From assembly GCA_018882645.1 (NCBI GenBank), contig VERM01000073.1, positions 1 through 7,066 of the forward strand: a DNA stretch of 7,066 bases, read 5' to 3'. Within the stretch, counting starts at the first letter, position 1. The number at the start of each line of letters is the position of its first letter. Shown here piece after piece: positions 1 to 6,220 of this stretch. Origin of the DNA: Ferruginibacter sp. Lineage in GTDB: Bacteria; Bacteroidota; Bacteroidia; Chitinophagales; Chitinophagaceae. The position numbers and the translations under genes were made by a program. Under the pieces are notes generated by a model. The model searched no databases and was not told where the DNA came from. It worked only from the letters and a program-made list of their open reading frames with translations.

Positions 1-122
1 GGGCTAGCCTCAACAGCCAGCTTCTGCGGAATGAGGTAGTTGCGACCGTAACCATTTTTTACATTGACCAATTCATTGGTACCGCCAAGGTTGTTTACAT
101 CTTGTATTAATATTACCTGCAT
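1..122 (-). CDS. rplI: 50S ribosomal protein bL9, N-terminal part (cut by window edge)
   Basis: Reading leftward from the ATG at 122-120 gives about 40 residues beginning [19 protein letters not shown] and continuing [19 protein letters not shown]. This is the bL9 N-terminal domain, which binds 23S rRNA near the L1 stalk; the [10 protein letters not shown] stretch is the family signature. The long helix and C-terminal domain lie outside the window. It is third in the rpsF-rpsR-rplI order, 71 bp after rpsR. I see no -7 box or terminator in that gap, so co-transcription is likely. The upstream ATG at 133-131 is out of frame. The start has no Shine-Dalgarno sequence, only an A-rich leader. Confidence 0.95.
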   Translation of the reverse strand, partial: MQVILIQDVNNLGGTNELVNVKNGYGRNYLIPQKLAVEAS

Positions 123-193
123 TTTTTTGCATTTTTACCCAATCATTTTTATGACTTTCTCCCATGTAAGGGATTAGGGTGGTGAGAGAATAT

Positions 194-460
194 TTATTTC
201 AATAAATCAGTAACGTAAGGCAAAATGGCCATCTGACGGCCCTTTTTTATAGCCTGGCTTACTTTACGCTGAAACTTCAAAGAGTTTCCTGTAATGCGAC
301 GGGGCAACATTTTTCCCTGTTCATTTAGAAACTTCTTTAGGAACTCTGCATCTTTATAATCGATGTAGTGGAGCCCCATTTTTTTGAAGCGGCAGTATTT
401 CTTAGGACGCTTTTCTGCTTTGATGGCAGTAAGGTATTTGATTTCATTTGCTTTTGCCAT
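194..460 (-). CDS. rpsR: 30S ribosomal protein bS18
   Basis: The 88-residue product has the family's usual length and carries the bS18 signatures: KKYCRFKK near residues 20-27, IDYKDAEFLKKFL at about 33-45, and GKMLPRRITGNSLKFQRKV at about 49-67, followed by the basic QAIKKGRQMAILPY end. bS18 pairs with bS6 on the 30S platform. In Bacteroidota, structural work places bS18, bS6 and bS21 around the 3' tail of 16S rRNA, hiding the anti-Shine-Dalgarno. The ATG lies 2 nt after the rpsF stop codon, so translational coupling is likely. A GGAGG lies 7 nt before the start, inside the rpsF coding end. It is the only strong SD among the starts seen here. Confidence 0.98.
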   Translation of the reverse strand: MAKANEIKYLTAIKAEKRPKKYCRFKKMGLHYIDYKDAEFLKKFLNEQGKMLPRRITGNSLKFQRKVSQAIKKGRQMAILPYVTDLLK

Positions 461-462
461 GA

Positions 463-819
463 TTATGCCTCCGCTTTTGAAGTTTCAGAATGTTTTACGC
501 CACTTCTCTTTTTTGCATTGTACTCGACGGCGTATTTATCGAGAACAGTGATCATGTGACGCATAACGGATTCGTCACGTAAAAGTTGAACTTTCAACTT
601 TTCATTGAAGCTGGTTGGCGCACTGTATTCCAATACCCAGTAAAGACCGGTGGTCTTTTTGGCAATTGGATACGCCAGTGATTTCAGTCCCCATGGATTC
701 GTGCGCACAACTTGGCCGCCGTTTTCTTTAACAAGCGCCTCGTATTTTTTCCGGGTAGCCACGAAGTCTTCCTCGGAAAGCACAGGGGTAAAAATCACCA
801 TCAATTCGTAGTTGCTCAT
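463..819 (-). CDS. rpsF: 30S ribosomal protein bS6
   Basis: The 118-residue protein starts MSNYELMVIFTPVLSEEDF, the first strand of the bS6 ferredoxin-like fold. It continues with the conserved NPWGLKSLAYPIAKKTTGLY core (about residues 41-60) and LLRDESVMRHMITVL (about 79-93). A short charged tail ends in KAEA. bS6 binds bS18 and helps place it on the 30S platform. The gene is first in the rpsF-rpsR-rplI operon. The leader is A/T-rich without an SD, and a -7 box lies about 60 bp upstream. In several bacterial phyla the bS6:bS18 complex represses its own mRNA by binding the rpsF leader; whether that happens here is not known. Confidence 0.98.
   Translation of the reverse strand: MSNYELMVIFTPVLSEEDFVATRKKYEALVKENGGQVVRTNPWGLKSLAYPIAKKTTGLYWVLEYSAPTSFNEKLKVQLLRDESVMRHMITVLDKYAVEYNAKKRSGVKHSETSKAEA
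468..472 (-). promoter_or_regulatory. Shine-Dalgarno sequence of rpsR, inside the rpsF coding end
   Basis: On the minus strand the rpsF end reads GCGGAGGCATAATC followed by the rpsR ATG. GGAGG can form five pairs with the CCUCC of 16S rRNA and sits at a classical 7-nt spacing. rplI, rpsF, rpsT, sucA, ffh and rpsP have nothing comparable before their start codons. The motif overlaps the codons for Ala-Glu-Ala at the end of bS6, so part of it may simply be coding sequence. Confidence 0.6.
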
Positions 820-853
820 TTACCTGTTTTTTTGGTTAAAAAAATTAATTGTT

Positions 854-870
854 CCGTTGTTTTTTAACGG
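854..870 (-). promoter_or_regulatory. Hairpin in the rpsF 5' leader (candidate autoregulatory site)
   Basis: On the minus strand CCGTT (870-866) can pair with AACGG (858-854) around a 7-nt A-rich loop. The hairpin would lie at the very 5' end of the rpsF transcript if transcription starts a few bases after the -7 box. Leaders of rpsF in several phyla carry a bS6:bS18-binding hairpin with a conserved CCG. The placement and CCG content fit that idea, but I cannot confirm a match to the known motif. Confidence 0.35.
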
Positions 871-911
871 GGGTGCAAAGATAGGGGGTTTTATGCATAT
901 TTTTTAACGGG
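860..911. repeat. 12-bp direct repeat, two copies 40 bp apart, at the rpsF promoter
   Basis: TTTTTTAACGGG occurs at 860-871 and again, identically, at 900-911. The start-to-start distance is 40 bp, close to four helical turns. The copies flank the rpsF -7 box: one overlaps the expected start site and leader hairpin, the other covers the expected -33 region. This could be a pair of operator sites, a small duplication, or chance in AT-rich DNA. Confidence 0.45.
876..883 (-). promoter_or_regulatory. Bacteroidota-type -7 box for rpsF-rpsR-rplI
   Basis: The minus strand reads TATCTTTG, an exact match to the Bacteroidota consensus TAnnTTTG, about 57 bp before the rpsF start. A -33 TTTG at the usual 19-21 bp is not clear; that place holds GTTA/TTAA within one copy of the 12-bp repeat. 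A weak -33 would leave room for an activator or repressor, but this is inference. Confidence 0.7.
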
Positions 912-921
912 AAATGTGTTT

Positions 922-963
922 TAATAATTTAGCCCACGGTTTTAACCGTGGGCTAAATTATTA
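922..963. repeat. Perfect long palindrome, possibly a REP-like element
   Basis: Arms 922-941 and 944-963 are exact inverted copies, 20 bp each, with a 2-nt centre. The core is TAGCCCACGGTT and its complement, with AT-rich outer ends. It lies between the rpsT terminator and the rpsF promoter, outside both. No T-tract follows on either strand, so it is not a typical terminator. GC-core palindromes of this kind are often genome-wide repeats mobilised by REP-associated tyrosine transposases; no transposase gene is in the window. Confidence 0.8.
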
Positions 964-966
964 TGC

Positions 967-994
967 AAAAAAAAGCCCGCTTTTCAGCAGGCTT
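967..994 (-). terminator. Intrinsic terminator of rpsT
   Basis: The minus strand reads AAGCCTGC, the loop TGAAAA, then GCGGGCTT running into eight Ts (974-967). The stem has 8 pairs including one U-G wobble. On the plus strand that pair is a C/A mismatch, which supports minus-strand use. It begins 21 bp after the rpsT stop codon. Confidence 0.85.
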
Positions 995-1015
995 CGTATA
1001 AATATTGTTAAAAAA

Positions 1016-1273
1016 TTATTTTTTTAATCCATTTACTTTCAATGCTAATTTTCTTTTTAAATTGGCTGCTTTATTTTTATGGATGGTACCACGTCTGGCC
1101 AATTTATCAATCATTGAAGATACTTCAGGCAGCTTATCAGATGCTGTTTTTTTATCTTCCAAGGCTCTGATGTCGCGTATAGCGTTACGGGTGGTTTTAC
1201 TATAGTAACGATTGCGTTCATTGCGTTTAGCACTTTGACGGACATCTTTTTTAGTAGCTGCGTGATTTGCCAT
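1016..1273 (-). CDS. rpsT: 30S ribosomal protein bS20
   Basis: The 85-residue, very basic protein starts MANHAATKKDVRQSAKRNERN, the typical bS20 N-terminus that binds 16S rRNA. It ends in the family's conserved helix, with ARRGTIHKNKAANLKRKLA at about residues 59-77. bS20 binds early in 30S assembly. The gene stands alone, with its own promoter (-7 box about 20 bp upstream) and its own terminator. It diverges from sucA. The leader has no SD. Confidence 0.97.
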   Translation of the reverse strand: MANHAATKKDVRQSAKRNERNRYYSKTTRNAIRDIRALEDKKTASDKLPEVSSMIDKLARRGTIHKNKAANLKRKLALKVNGLKK

Positions 1274-1292
1274 TATGATTTTTTTTGGAGAG

Positions 1293-1323
1293 CAAAGGTA
1301 GGTAATTTCTGTAAAAAAACATA
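1293..1323 (-). promoter_or_regulatory. Bacteroidota-type promoter of rpsT
   Basis: The minus strand has TACCTTTG at 1300-1293, an exact TAnnTTTG -7 box. At a 19-bp spacing upstream lies TATG (1323-1320), three of four matches to the -33 TTTG. The predicted leader is only about 13-15 nt long. Confidence 0.7.
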
Positions 1324-1420
1324 TCTCTTCGCTAATTTTTTAAATAAAGATTACTTCTTTCTTTAGGTCATTCTGCCAATTTTTTATGATTTTGATTATC
1401 TTATTCTTGAGATTTCAACC

Positions 1421-1428
1421 GATATTTG
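1421..1428 (+). promoter_or_regulatory. Possible weak -7 box for sucA
   Basis: GATATTTG matches TAnnTTTG except for its first base. No TTTG lies at 19-21 bp upstream; the nearest (1391-1394) is 26 bp away. If used, transcription would begin near 1434, which leaves about 44 nt before the ATG at 1478. The rest of the 204-bp rpsT-sucA gap shows nothing else I can name. Confidence 0.25.
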
Positions 1429-1477
1429 CAAACCGTTTTGATTGTCAGGACTATACAAAAATTCAGCACAAGCCAAT

Positions 1478-4219
1478 ATGAAGGACTTTCAGTATATCAC
1501 AAATGCACACCCGGGCTATGTAGAGAATCTTTACAATGATTTTTTAAAAGATCCTAATAGCATTGACGCCGATTTGAGAAAATTTTTCGAAGGTTTCGAT
1601 TTCGCTGTAAGCAGCTCAACTGGCATTACAGCATCTAAAAATGGGCAATCCGTAACAAGCGCGTCTTTTTCAGAAAAAGAATTCGGTATATATCAACTGA
1701 TACAGGCTTACCGGAAAAAAGGGCATCTAGTTGCCAAAACCAATCCCATCAGAGAGCGCAGAAACCGATATCCCAATCTTGATTTGCATTTTTTTGGTCT
1801 TTCAGATGCTGATATGGAAACTGAATTTCAGGCCGGCAAATTTATAGGTCTAGGGAAGGCATCCCTTAAAAATATACTTACTCATTTACAAAAATGCTAC
1901 ACCCGTCACGTGGGCATCGAATATCAATATATCAACGATGCTGAAAAACTGGCATGGTTGCAGAATGCATTGGAAACTGAATTTCAAGAGTCTGTCCCAT
2001 TGCCGCAAAAAAAACGCATCCTTCAAAAACTAAATGAAGGTGTGATGTTTGAAAAGTTCTTACATACCAAATACATCGGACAAAAAAGATTTAGTCTTGA
2101 GGGAGGTGAAACTACCATTGCGGCGCTGGATGCCATACTCAATACCGCATCAGTGAAAGGTGTTCAGGAAGTAGTGATAGGTATGGCGCATCGCGGGCGT
2201 TTGAATGTTCTTGCCAATATCCTTGGCAAAACATACGAGGAGATATTCAATGAGTTTGAGGGAACCGCTATACCCGATACTACCATGGGATCTGGAGATG
2301 TTAAATATCATCTGGGTTTCAGCAGTGATGTAACAACCGTTTCAGGAAATACAATCAATCTGAAACTTTGTCCGAATCCTTCTCATCTCGAAGCCGTCAA
2401 TCCTCTTGTTGTAGGCTTTGCACGCAGTAAGGCTGATGTTCTGTATCAGAGTGATTATGATAAAATTCTTCCCATTTTAATCCATGGAGATGCATCTGTT
2501 GCCGGCCAGGGGATTGTATATGAAGTTTTACAAATGAGCCAGTTGAAAGGGTACAACACCGGCGGTACCATTCATTTTGTTATCAATAATCAGATTGGGT
2601 TTACTACTGATTTTGATGACGCGAGAAGTGCCAATTACTGTACTTCAATTGCGGCAATGGTTCAGGCACCCGTATTTCATGTGAATGGAGACGATCCTGA
2701 GGCAGTTGTAAAAATAGCGGAGATTGCCACAAAATACAGACAGCAATTCAATTCTGATATCTTTATTGATATGGTCTGCTACCGCAGACATGGCCACAAT
2801 GAAGGCGATGAGCCTAAATTTACTCAGCCTCAATTGTATGCCATCATTGAAAAACATCTCAATCCCAGGGAGGTCTATACACAATATCTTATTGAAAATG
2901 GTGAGCCCGATGCCAAGCAGCTGGCAAAGGAAATGGAGCAACGTTTCTTAAAGGACTTACAGGATCGCCTAGACGAAGTGAAACAGAATCCTCTTCCTTA
3001 TAAGTATCAGCAGCCCGAGTTGTGGTGGAAAAGTTTAAGAAAAGCTACTGCCGAAGATTTTTTAAAATCTCCTGATACTGCAATCAAAGAACAAGAGGCC
3101 AAAGAATTGTTTGAGGGGTTGATGAAATGGCCTGAAGATTTCAAGCCATTGAGAAAAGTAGAAAAACTCATACATGATAAAGTGAAGGTTTTTGAAGATG
3201 CTCAGAAAATTGACTGGGCAACGGCCGAGCTGATGGCATATGCCAGTCTGATAAGAGAAGGGAAGGACGTTCGAATGAGCGGACAGGATGTGATGCGTGG
3301 CACTTTCAGCCATCGTCATGCAGTATTGTTTGATGAGCGCAGCAATACAGAATACAACAGGGTGAATCATTTTTCAAATGACAAACCGAAACTGAGAATA
3401 TACAATTCATTGCTCAGCGAATATGCAGTGCTTGGTTTTGAATATGGCTATTGCATGGCCAATCCCAACTCACTCACCATTTGGGAAGCGCAGTTTGGCG
3501 ATTTTTCCAATGGAGCACAAATCATCGTTGATCAGTTTATTTCCTCTGCCGAAACCAAATGGCAAAGACCTAACGGCTTGGTGATGTTGCTTCCACATGG
3601 CTATGAAGGTCAGGGACCCGAACACAGCAGCGCCCGCATGGAAAGGTATTTGCAACAGTGTGCTGAGTTGAACATGATTGTCACTAACATCACTACTGCA
3701 TCCAATTTTTTCCATGCACTTCGTCGTCAGTTGACATGGCCATTTAGAAAACCACTTATTGAATTTACGCCCAAGGCCAATCTGCGTCATCCCGGCAGTT
3801 ACAGTGATTTGAGTGAATTTACATCAGGGGGATTCAGGGAAGTGCTGGATGATCCGAATGTACAAGACAGCAATGGCGTCAAAAAAGTACTGATGTGTTC
3901 CGGTAAAATTTATTTTGATCTGGAAGAAAAAAGACAAAAAGAAAACAGAACAGATGTTGCTATTGTCAGAATTGAGCAATTGTATCCTTTACCTCAAAAC
4001 CAACTGGATCAACTGTATAAAAAATATGCAAAAGCCATTTGGTATTGGGTTCAAGAAGAGCCGCAAAATATGGGAGCTGCCACATATCTTAAAATGAATC
4101 TCAAAGGAATCAACTTCTACATGATCAGCCGGCAGGCCTCTGCTGCAACGGCAACCGGTTATTCTAAAATTCATGCAAAAGAACAGGAGCAAATTCTTAA
4201 AACGGCTTTTAGCATTTAA
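1478..4219 (+). CDS. sucA: 2-oxoglutarate dehydrogenase E1 component (ThDP-dependent)
   Basis: SucA decarboxylates 2-oxoglutarate with thiamine diphosphate and passes the succinyl group to the E2 lipoyl domain in the TCA cycle. Numbering from the ATG, the product has 913 residues, near the usual 930. The order is the E2-binding N-terminal segment YVENLYNDFLKDP (about 14-26), GMAHRGRLNVL (235-245), PSHLEAVNP (301-309), the ThDP/Mg region from HGD to VINNQIGF (336-375), CYRRHGHNEGDEP (434-446), SGQDVMRGTFSHRH (601-614), EAQFGDFSNGAQ (670-681) and HGYEGQGPEHSSAR (707-720). All catalytic histidine regions look intact. The frame is open further, to a TTG at 1442, but the family begins MKDFxYxxNAHP, so I prefer the ATG at 1478. 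It has no SD. sucB is not adjacent; ffh follows after 32 bp. Confidence 0.96.
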   Translation: MKDFQYITNAHPGYVENLYNDFLKDPNSIDADLRKFFEGFDFAVSSSTGITASKNGQSVTSASFSEKEFGIYQLIQAYRKKGHLVAKTNPIRERRNRYPNLDLHFFGLSDADMETEFQAGKFIGLGKASLKNILTHLQKCYTRHVGIEYQYINDAEKLAWLQNALETEFQESVPLPQKKRILQKLNEGVMFEKFLHTKYIGQKRFSLEGGETTIAALDAILNTASVKGVQEVVIGMAHRGRLNVLANILGKTYEEIFNEFEGTAIPDTTMGSGDVKYHLGFSSDVTTVSGNTINLKLCPNPSHLEAVNPLVVGFARSKADVLYQSDYDKILPILIHGDASVAGQGIVYEVLQMSQLKGYNTGGTIHFVINNQIGFTTDFDDARSANYCTSIAAMVQAPVFHVNGDDPEAVVKIAEIATKYRQQFNSDIFIDMVCYRRHGHNEGDEPKFTQPQLYAIIEKHLNPREVYTQYLIENGEPDAKQLAKEMEQRFLKDLQDRLDEVKQNPLPYKYQQPELWWKSLRKATAEDFLKSPDTAIKEQEAKELFEGLMKWPEDFKPLRKVEKLIHDKVKVFEDAQKIDWATAELMAYASLIREGKDVRMSGQDVMRGTFSHRHAVLFDERSNTEYNRVNHFSNDKPKLRIYNSLLSEYAVLGFEYGYCMANPNSLTIWEAQFGDFSNGAQIIVDQFISSAETKWQRPNGLVMLLPHGYEGQGPEHSSARMERYLQQCAELNMIVTNITTASNFFHALRRQLTWPFRKPLIEFTPKANLRHPGSYSDLSEFTSGGFREVLDDPNVQDSNGVKKVLMCSGKIYFDLEEKRQKENRTDVAIVRIEQLYPLPQNQLDQLYKKYAKAIWYWVQEEPQNMGAATYLKMNLKGINFYMISRQASAATATGYSKIHAKEQEQILKTAFSI

Positions 4220-4251
4220 GAATATTTTATTTTCACTTATAAAATTGAAAC

Positions 4252-5571
4252 ATGTTTCAAAATTTAAGCGACCGGTTAGAAAGCGCATTTAAAAATATCA
4301 AAGGGCAGGGAAGAATTACGGATTTAAATATCGCCAATACGGTTAAGGAGATACGAAGAGCGTTGGTGGATGCCGATGTGAACTATAAAATTGCCAAAGA
4401 ATTTACAGATAAAGTCAAAGAAAAAGCCCTGGGCACTAAAGTATTATTGGCTGTGAATCCCGGACAGCAGATGGTAAAAATAGTACAGGATGAATTGACG
4501 GAACTGATGGGCGGGAAGGAAAGTGATTTCAATATTACCGGAAACCCTGCTGTCATTCTTATTGCGGGATTACAAGGTAGCGGTAAACCAACTTTTAGCG
4601 GAACGCTGGCACGTTATTTACAAAATAAAAAAGGGAAATCGCCCTTATTGGTCGCTGCTGATATTTATCGCCCTGCGGCCATCGATCAATTGGAAGTACT
4701 AGGCAATCAGATTGGTGTGGATGTTTACAGCGACAGAGAAAATAAAGATGCTGTTGCTATAGCACAGCAAGCCATCAAGGAGGCCAAATCAAAAAATAAA
4801 AATATTGTCATTATAGATACTGCCGGACGTTTGGCAGTTGATGAAGTGATGATGACTGAAGTAGCCAATATCAAATCGGCCGTGGCGCCACAGGAGATTC
4901 TTTTTGTGGTGGACAGTATGACGGGGCAGGATGCGGTGAATACGGCTGCAGCCTTCAATGAAAGGCTTGATTTCAGTGGGGTTGTACTCACGAAGCTGGA
5001 TGGTGATACCAGAGGCGGTGCTGCCCTGTCTATTAAATATACCGTCAATAAGCCAATCAAATTCAGCAGCAGCGGTGAAAAAATGGATACTCTGGATGTG
5101 TTTTATCCCGACAGGATGGCACAGCGAATTCTTGGAATGGGTGATATCGTAAGTTTGGTTGAAAAAGCTCAGGAACAATTTGATGCGGCTGAAGCGGCCA
5201 AGCTGGAGAAAAAAATTCGAAAGAATCAGTTTGATTTTGAAGACTTCAAAACACAACTGCAGCAAATTAAAAAAATGGGCAACCTCAAAGACCTTATGGG
5301 AATGATACCCGGTGTAGGTAAACAGATCAAAGACCTTGATGTAAATGACGATTCATTCAAGGGTATTGAGGCAATGATCAATTCCATGACACCACAAGAA
5401 CGCCGTAATCCTGATATCATCAACCCCAGCAGAAAACAGCGCATTGCTAATGGAAGCGGAAAAGATCTGACTGAACTCAATCAGTTTTTGAAACAGTTTG
5501 ATCAGATGAAAAACATGATGAAAATGATGAATAAGATGCCTATGGGGAAAATGCCGGGCATGAAGTTTTAG
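4252..5571 (+). CDS. ffh: Signal recognition particle GTPase Ffh (SRP54), with altered P-loop
   Basis: Ffh binds signal peptides and SRP RNA and docks ribosomes on the membrane through FtsY. The 439-residue frame is intact. An N domain (about 1-95) holds [11 protein letters not shown]. The G domain has GLQGSGKPT (106-114), DIYRPAA (137-143), DTAGR (189-193), [10 protein letters not shown] (247-256) and SGEK (274-277). The methionine-rich M domain (about 325-439) has the RNA-binding [11 protein letters not shown] (393-403) and [14 protein letters not shown]. The oddity is the P-loop: the family has GKTTxxxKLA, but here residue 113 is Pro (CCA, 4588-4590) and residue 118 is Thr (ACG, 4603-4605) instead of Lys. 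The G5 stretch FSSSGEK also departs from the common FxGxGEK. Everything else looks normal, so this may be sequence error or real damage. It is probably co-transcribed with sucA, as no promoter or terminator is seen in the 32-bp gap. Confidence 0.95.
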   Translation: MFQNLSDRLESAFKNIKGQGRITDLNIANTVKEIRRALVDADVNYKIAKEFTDKVKEKALGTKVLLAVNPGQQMVKIVQDELTELMGGKESDFNITGNPAVILIAGLQGSGKPTFSGTLARYLQNKKGKSPLLVAADIYRPAAIDQLEVLGNQIGVDVYSDRENKDAVAIAQQAIKEAKSKNKNIVIIDTAGRLAVDEVMMTEVANIKSAVAPQEILFVVDSMTGQDAVNTAAAFNERLDFSGVVLTKLDGDTRGGAALSIKYTVNKPIKFSSSGEKMDTLDVFYPDRMAQRILGMGDIVSLVEKAQEQFDAAEAAKLEKKIRKNQFDFEDFKTQLQQIKKMGNLKDLMGMIPGVGKQIKDLDVNDDSFKGIEAMINSMTPQERRNPDIINPSRKQRIANGSGKDLTELNQFLKQFDQMKNMMKMMNKMPMGKMPGMKF

Positions 5572-5582
5572 CAGAATGTTTT

Positions 5583-5614
5583 TTTGTTCAGAAATACTTC
5601 AAACACTATCTTTG
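5583..5614 (+). promoter_or_regulatory. Bacteroidota-type promoter of rpsP
   Basis: TTTG (5583-5586), a 20-bp spacer and TATCTTTG (5607-5614) match both the -33 and -7 boxes of the phylum's housekeeping sigma factor. It is the most complete promoter in the window. It begins 12 bp after the ffh stop codon and predicts a leader of roughly 55 nt. No terminator is seen between ffh and rpsP, so read-through is also possible. Confidence 0.8.
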
Positions 5615-5617
5615 CCT

Positions 5618-5634
5618 TCCTTTTCTAAAAAGGA
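5618..5634 (+). other. Small hairpin at the 5' end of the rpsP leader
   Basis: TCCTTTT (5618-5624) pairs with AAAAGGA (5628-5634) around a 3-nt loop. It would sit at or next to the predicted start of the rpsP transcript. No T-tract follows, so it is not a terminator. A role in mRNA stability or control is possible but unproven. Confidence 0.35.
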
Positions 5635-5675
5635 TTAAACCCTATTGTTCACAACCAAGAAAATTTCTATTTTTT

Positions 5676-6170
5676 ATGGCTGTTAAAATCAGATTGCAAA
5701 GACACGGTTCTAAAAAAAGACCGTTCTATTTCATCGTTGTTGCGGATGCCCGCAGTCCCCGCGACGGTAAGTTTATTCAAAAATTAGGTTCGTACAATCC
5801 GCTGACAGTTCCTGCAACTGTTCAGGTAGATCGTCAGAAAGCGTTGGACTGGCTTCAGAAAGGTGCTCAGCCTACTGATACTGTTCGTCGTATTCTTTCT
5901 TTCAAAGGTGTGCTTTACCTTAAGCATCTCTTGCGTGGAGTAAGTCTTGGATTGTTTGACGAGGCTGCTGCTATGGAGAAGTTCACCAAGTGGACTGCAG
6001 AGCATGAAGCCAACATCAACAGACGTAAAACTGCCCACAAAAAAGCTCGTGCAGAACGTAGCAATGCACCTGTAGTTAAGAAAGTGGCTCCAGCACAAAC
6101 CGAGGATGTTCCTTCTCCTGCTGAGGTTGCACAAGATGCTGCATCAGAAGAAACCAAACCGGAAGAATAA
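5676..6170 (+). CDS. rpsP: 30S ribosomal protein bS16 with long C-terminal tail
   Basis: The first ~80 residues are a standard bS16: [19 protein letters not shown], then [22 protein letters not shown], then the [17 protein letters not shown] region at about residues 58-74. bS16 is needed for 30S assembly. The protein is 164 residues, about twice the E. coli length. The extra part begins with a segment around [22 protein letters not shown], turns basic ([15 protein letters not shown]) and ends in a low-complexity Ala/Glu/Pro tail. Long tails of this kind occur in Bacteroidota bS16. It has its own promoter and a terminator 22 bp after the stop. The usual rpsP partners rimM, trmD and rplS are not next to it. 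The ATG has no SD. Confidence 0.97.
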   Translation: MAVKIRLQRHGSKKRPFYFIVVADARSPRDGKFIQKLGSYNPLTVPATVQVDRQKALDWLQKGAQPTDTVRRILSFKGVLYLKHLLRGVSLGLFDEAAAMEKFTKWTAEHEANINRRKTAHKKARAERSNAPVVKKVAPAQTEDVPSPAEVAQDAASEETKPEE

Positions 6171-6192
6171 TTATCAATTAGTTTAAAAAATG

Positions 6193-6219
6193 AAGTCCCG
6201 TTTTTTGCGGGACTTTTTT
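6193..6219. terminator. Two-way intrinsic terminator between rpsP and the convergent CBS gene
   Basis: AAGTCCCG (6193-6200) pairs perfectly with CGGGACTT (6208-6215) around a 7-nt loop. On the plus strand the stem runs into six Ts (6214-6219), closing rpsP. On the minus strand it is followed by CA and six Ts, so it can also end the convergent gene, whose stop codon is at 6221-6223. Confidence 0.88.
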
Positions 6220-6220
6220 A

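Noticed and set aside
123..193. Separate promoter or regulatory RNA between rpsR and rplI
   Set aside because: No TAnnTTTG box and only very short stems (such as TCAT-AAAA-ATGA) are visible; a plain operon spacer is the simpler reading.
922..963. Palindrome as the rpsT or an rpsF terminator
   Set aside because: No T-tract follows on either strand, and rpsT already has a good terminator at 967-994.
1274..1477. Riboswitch or small RNA in the rpsT-sucA gap
   Set aside because: Apart from the rpsT promoter and a weak -7-like box I found no long stem, conserved motif or terminator.
2645..2941. Open frame on the minus strand inside sucA (and similar ones at 3062-3370, 3470-3790, 3989-4288)
   Set aside because: They lie opposite a well-conserved gene and show no recognisable domain, promoter or start context; they are shadows of its codons.
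4789..5265. 158-residue minus-strand frame inside ffh
   Set aside because: It is fully antisense to conserved Ffh G and M domain codons, with no family resemblance.
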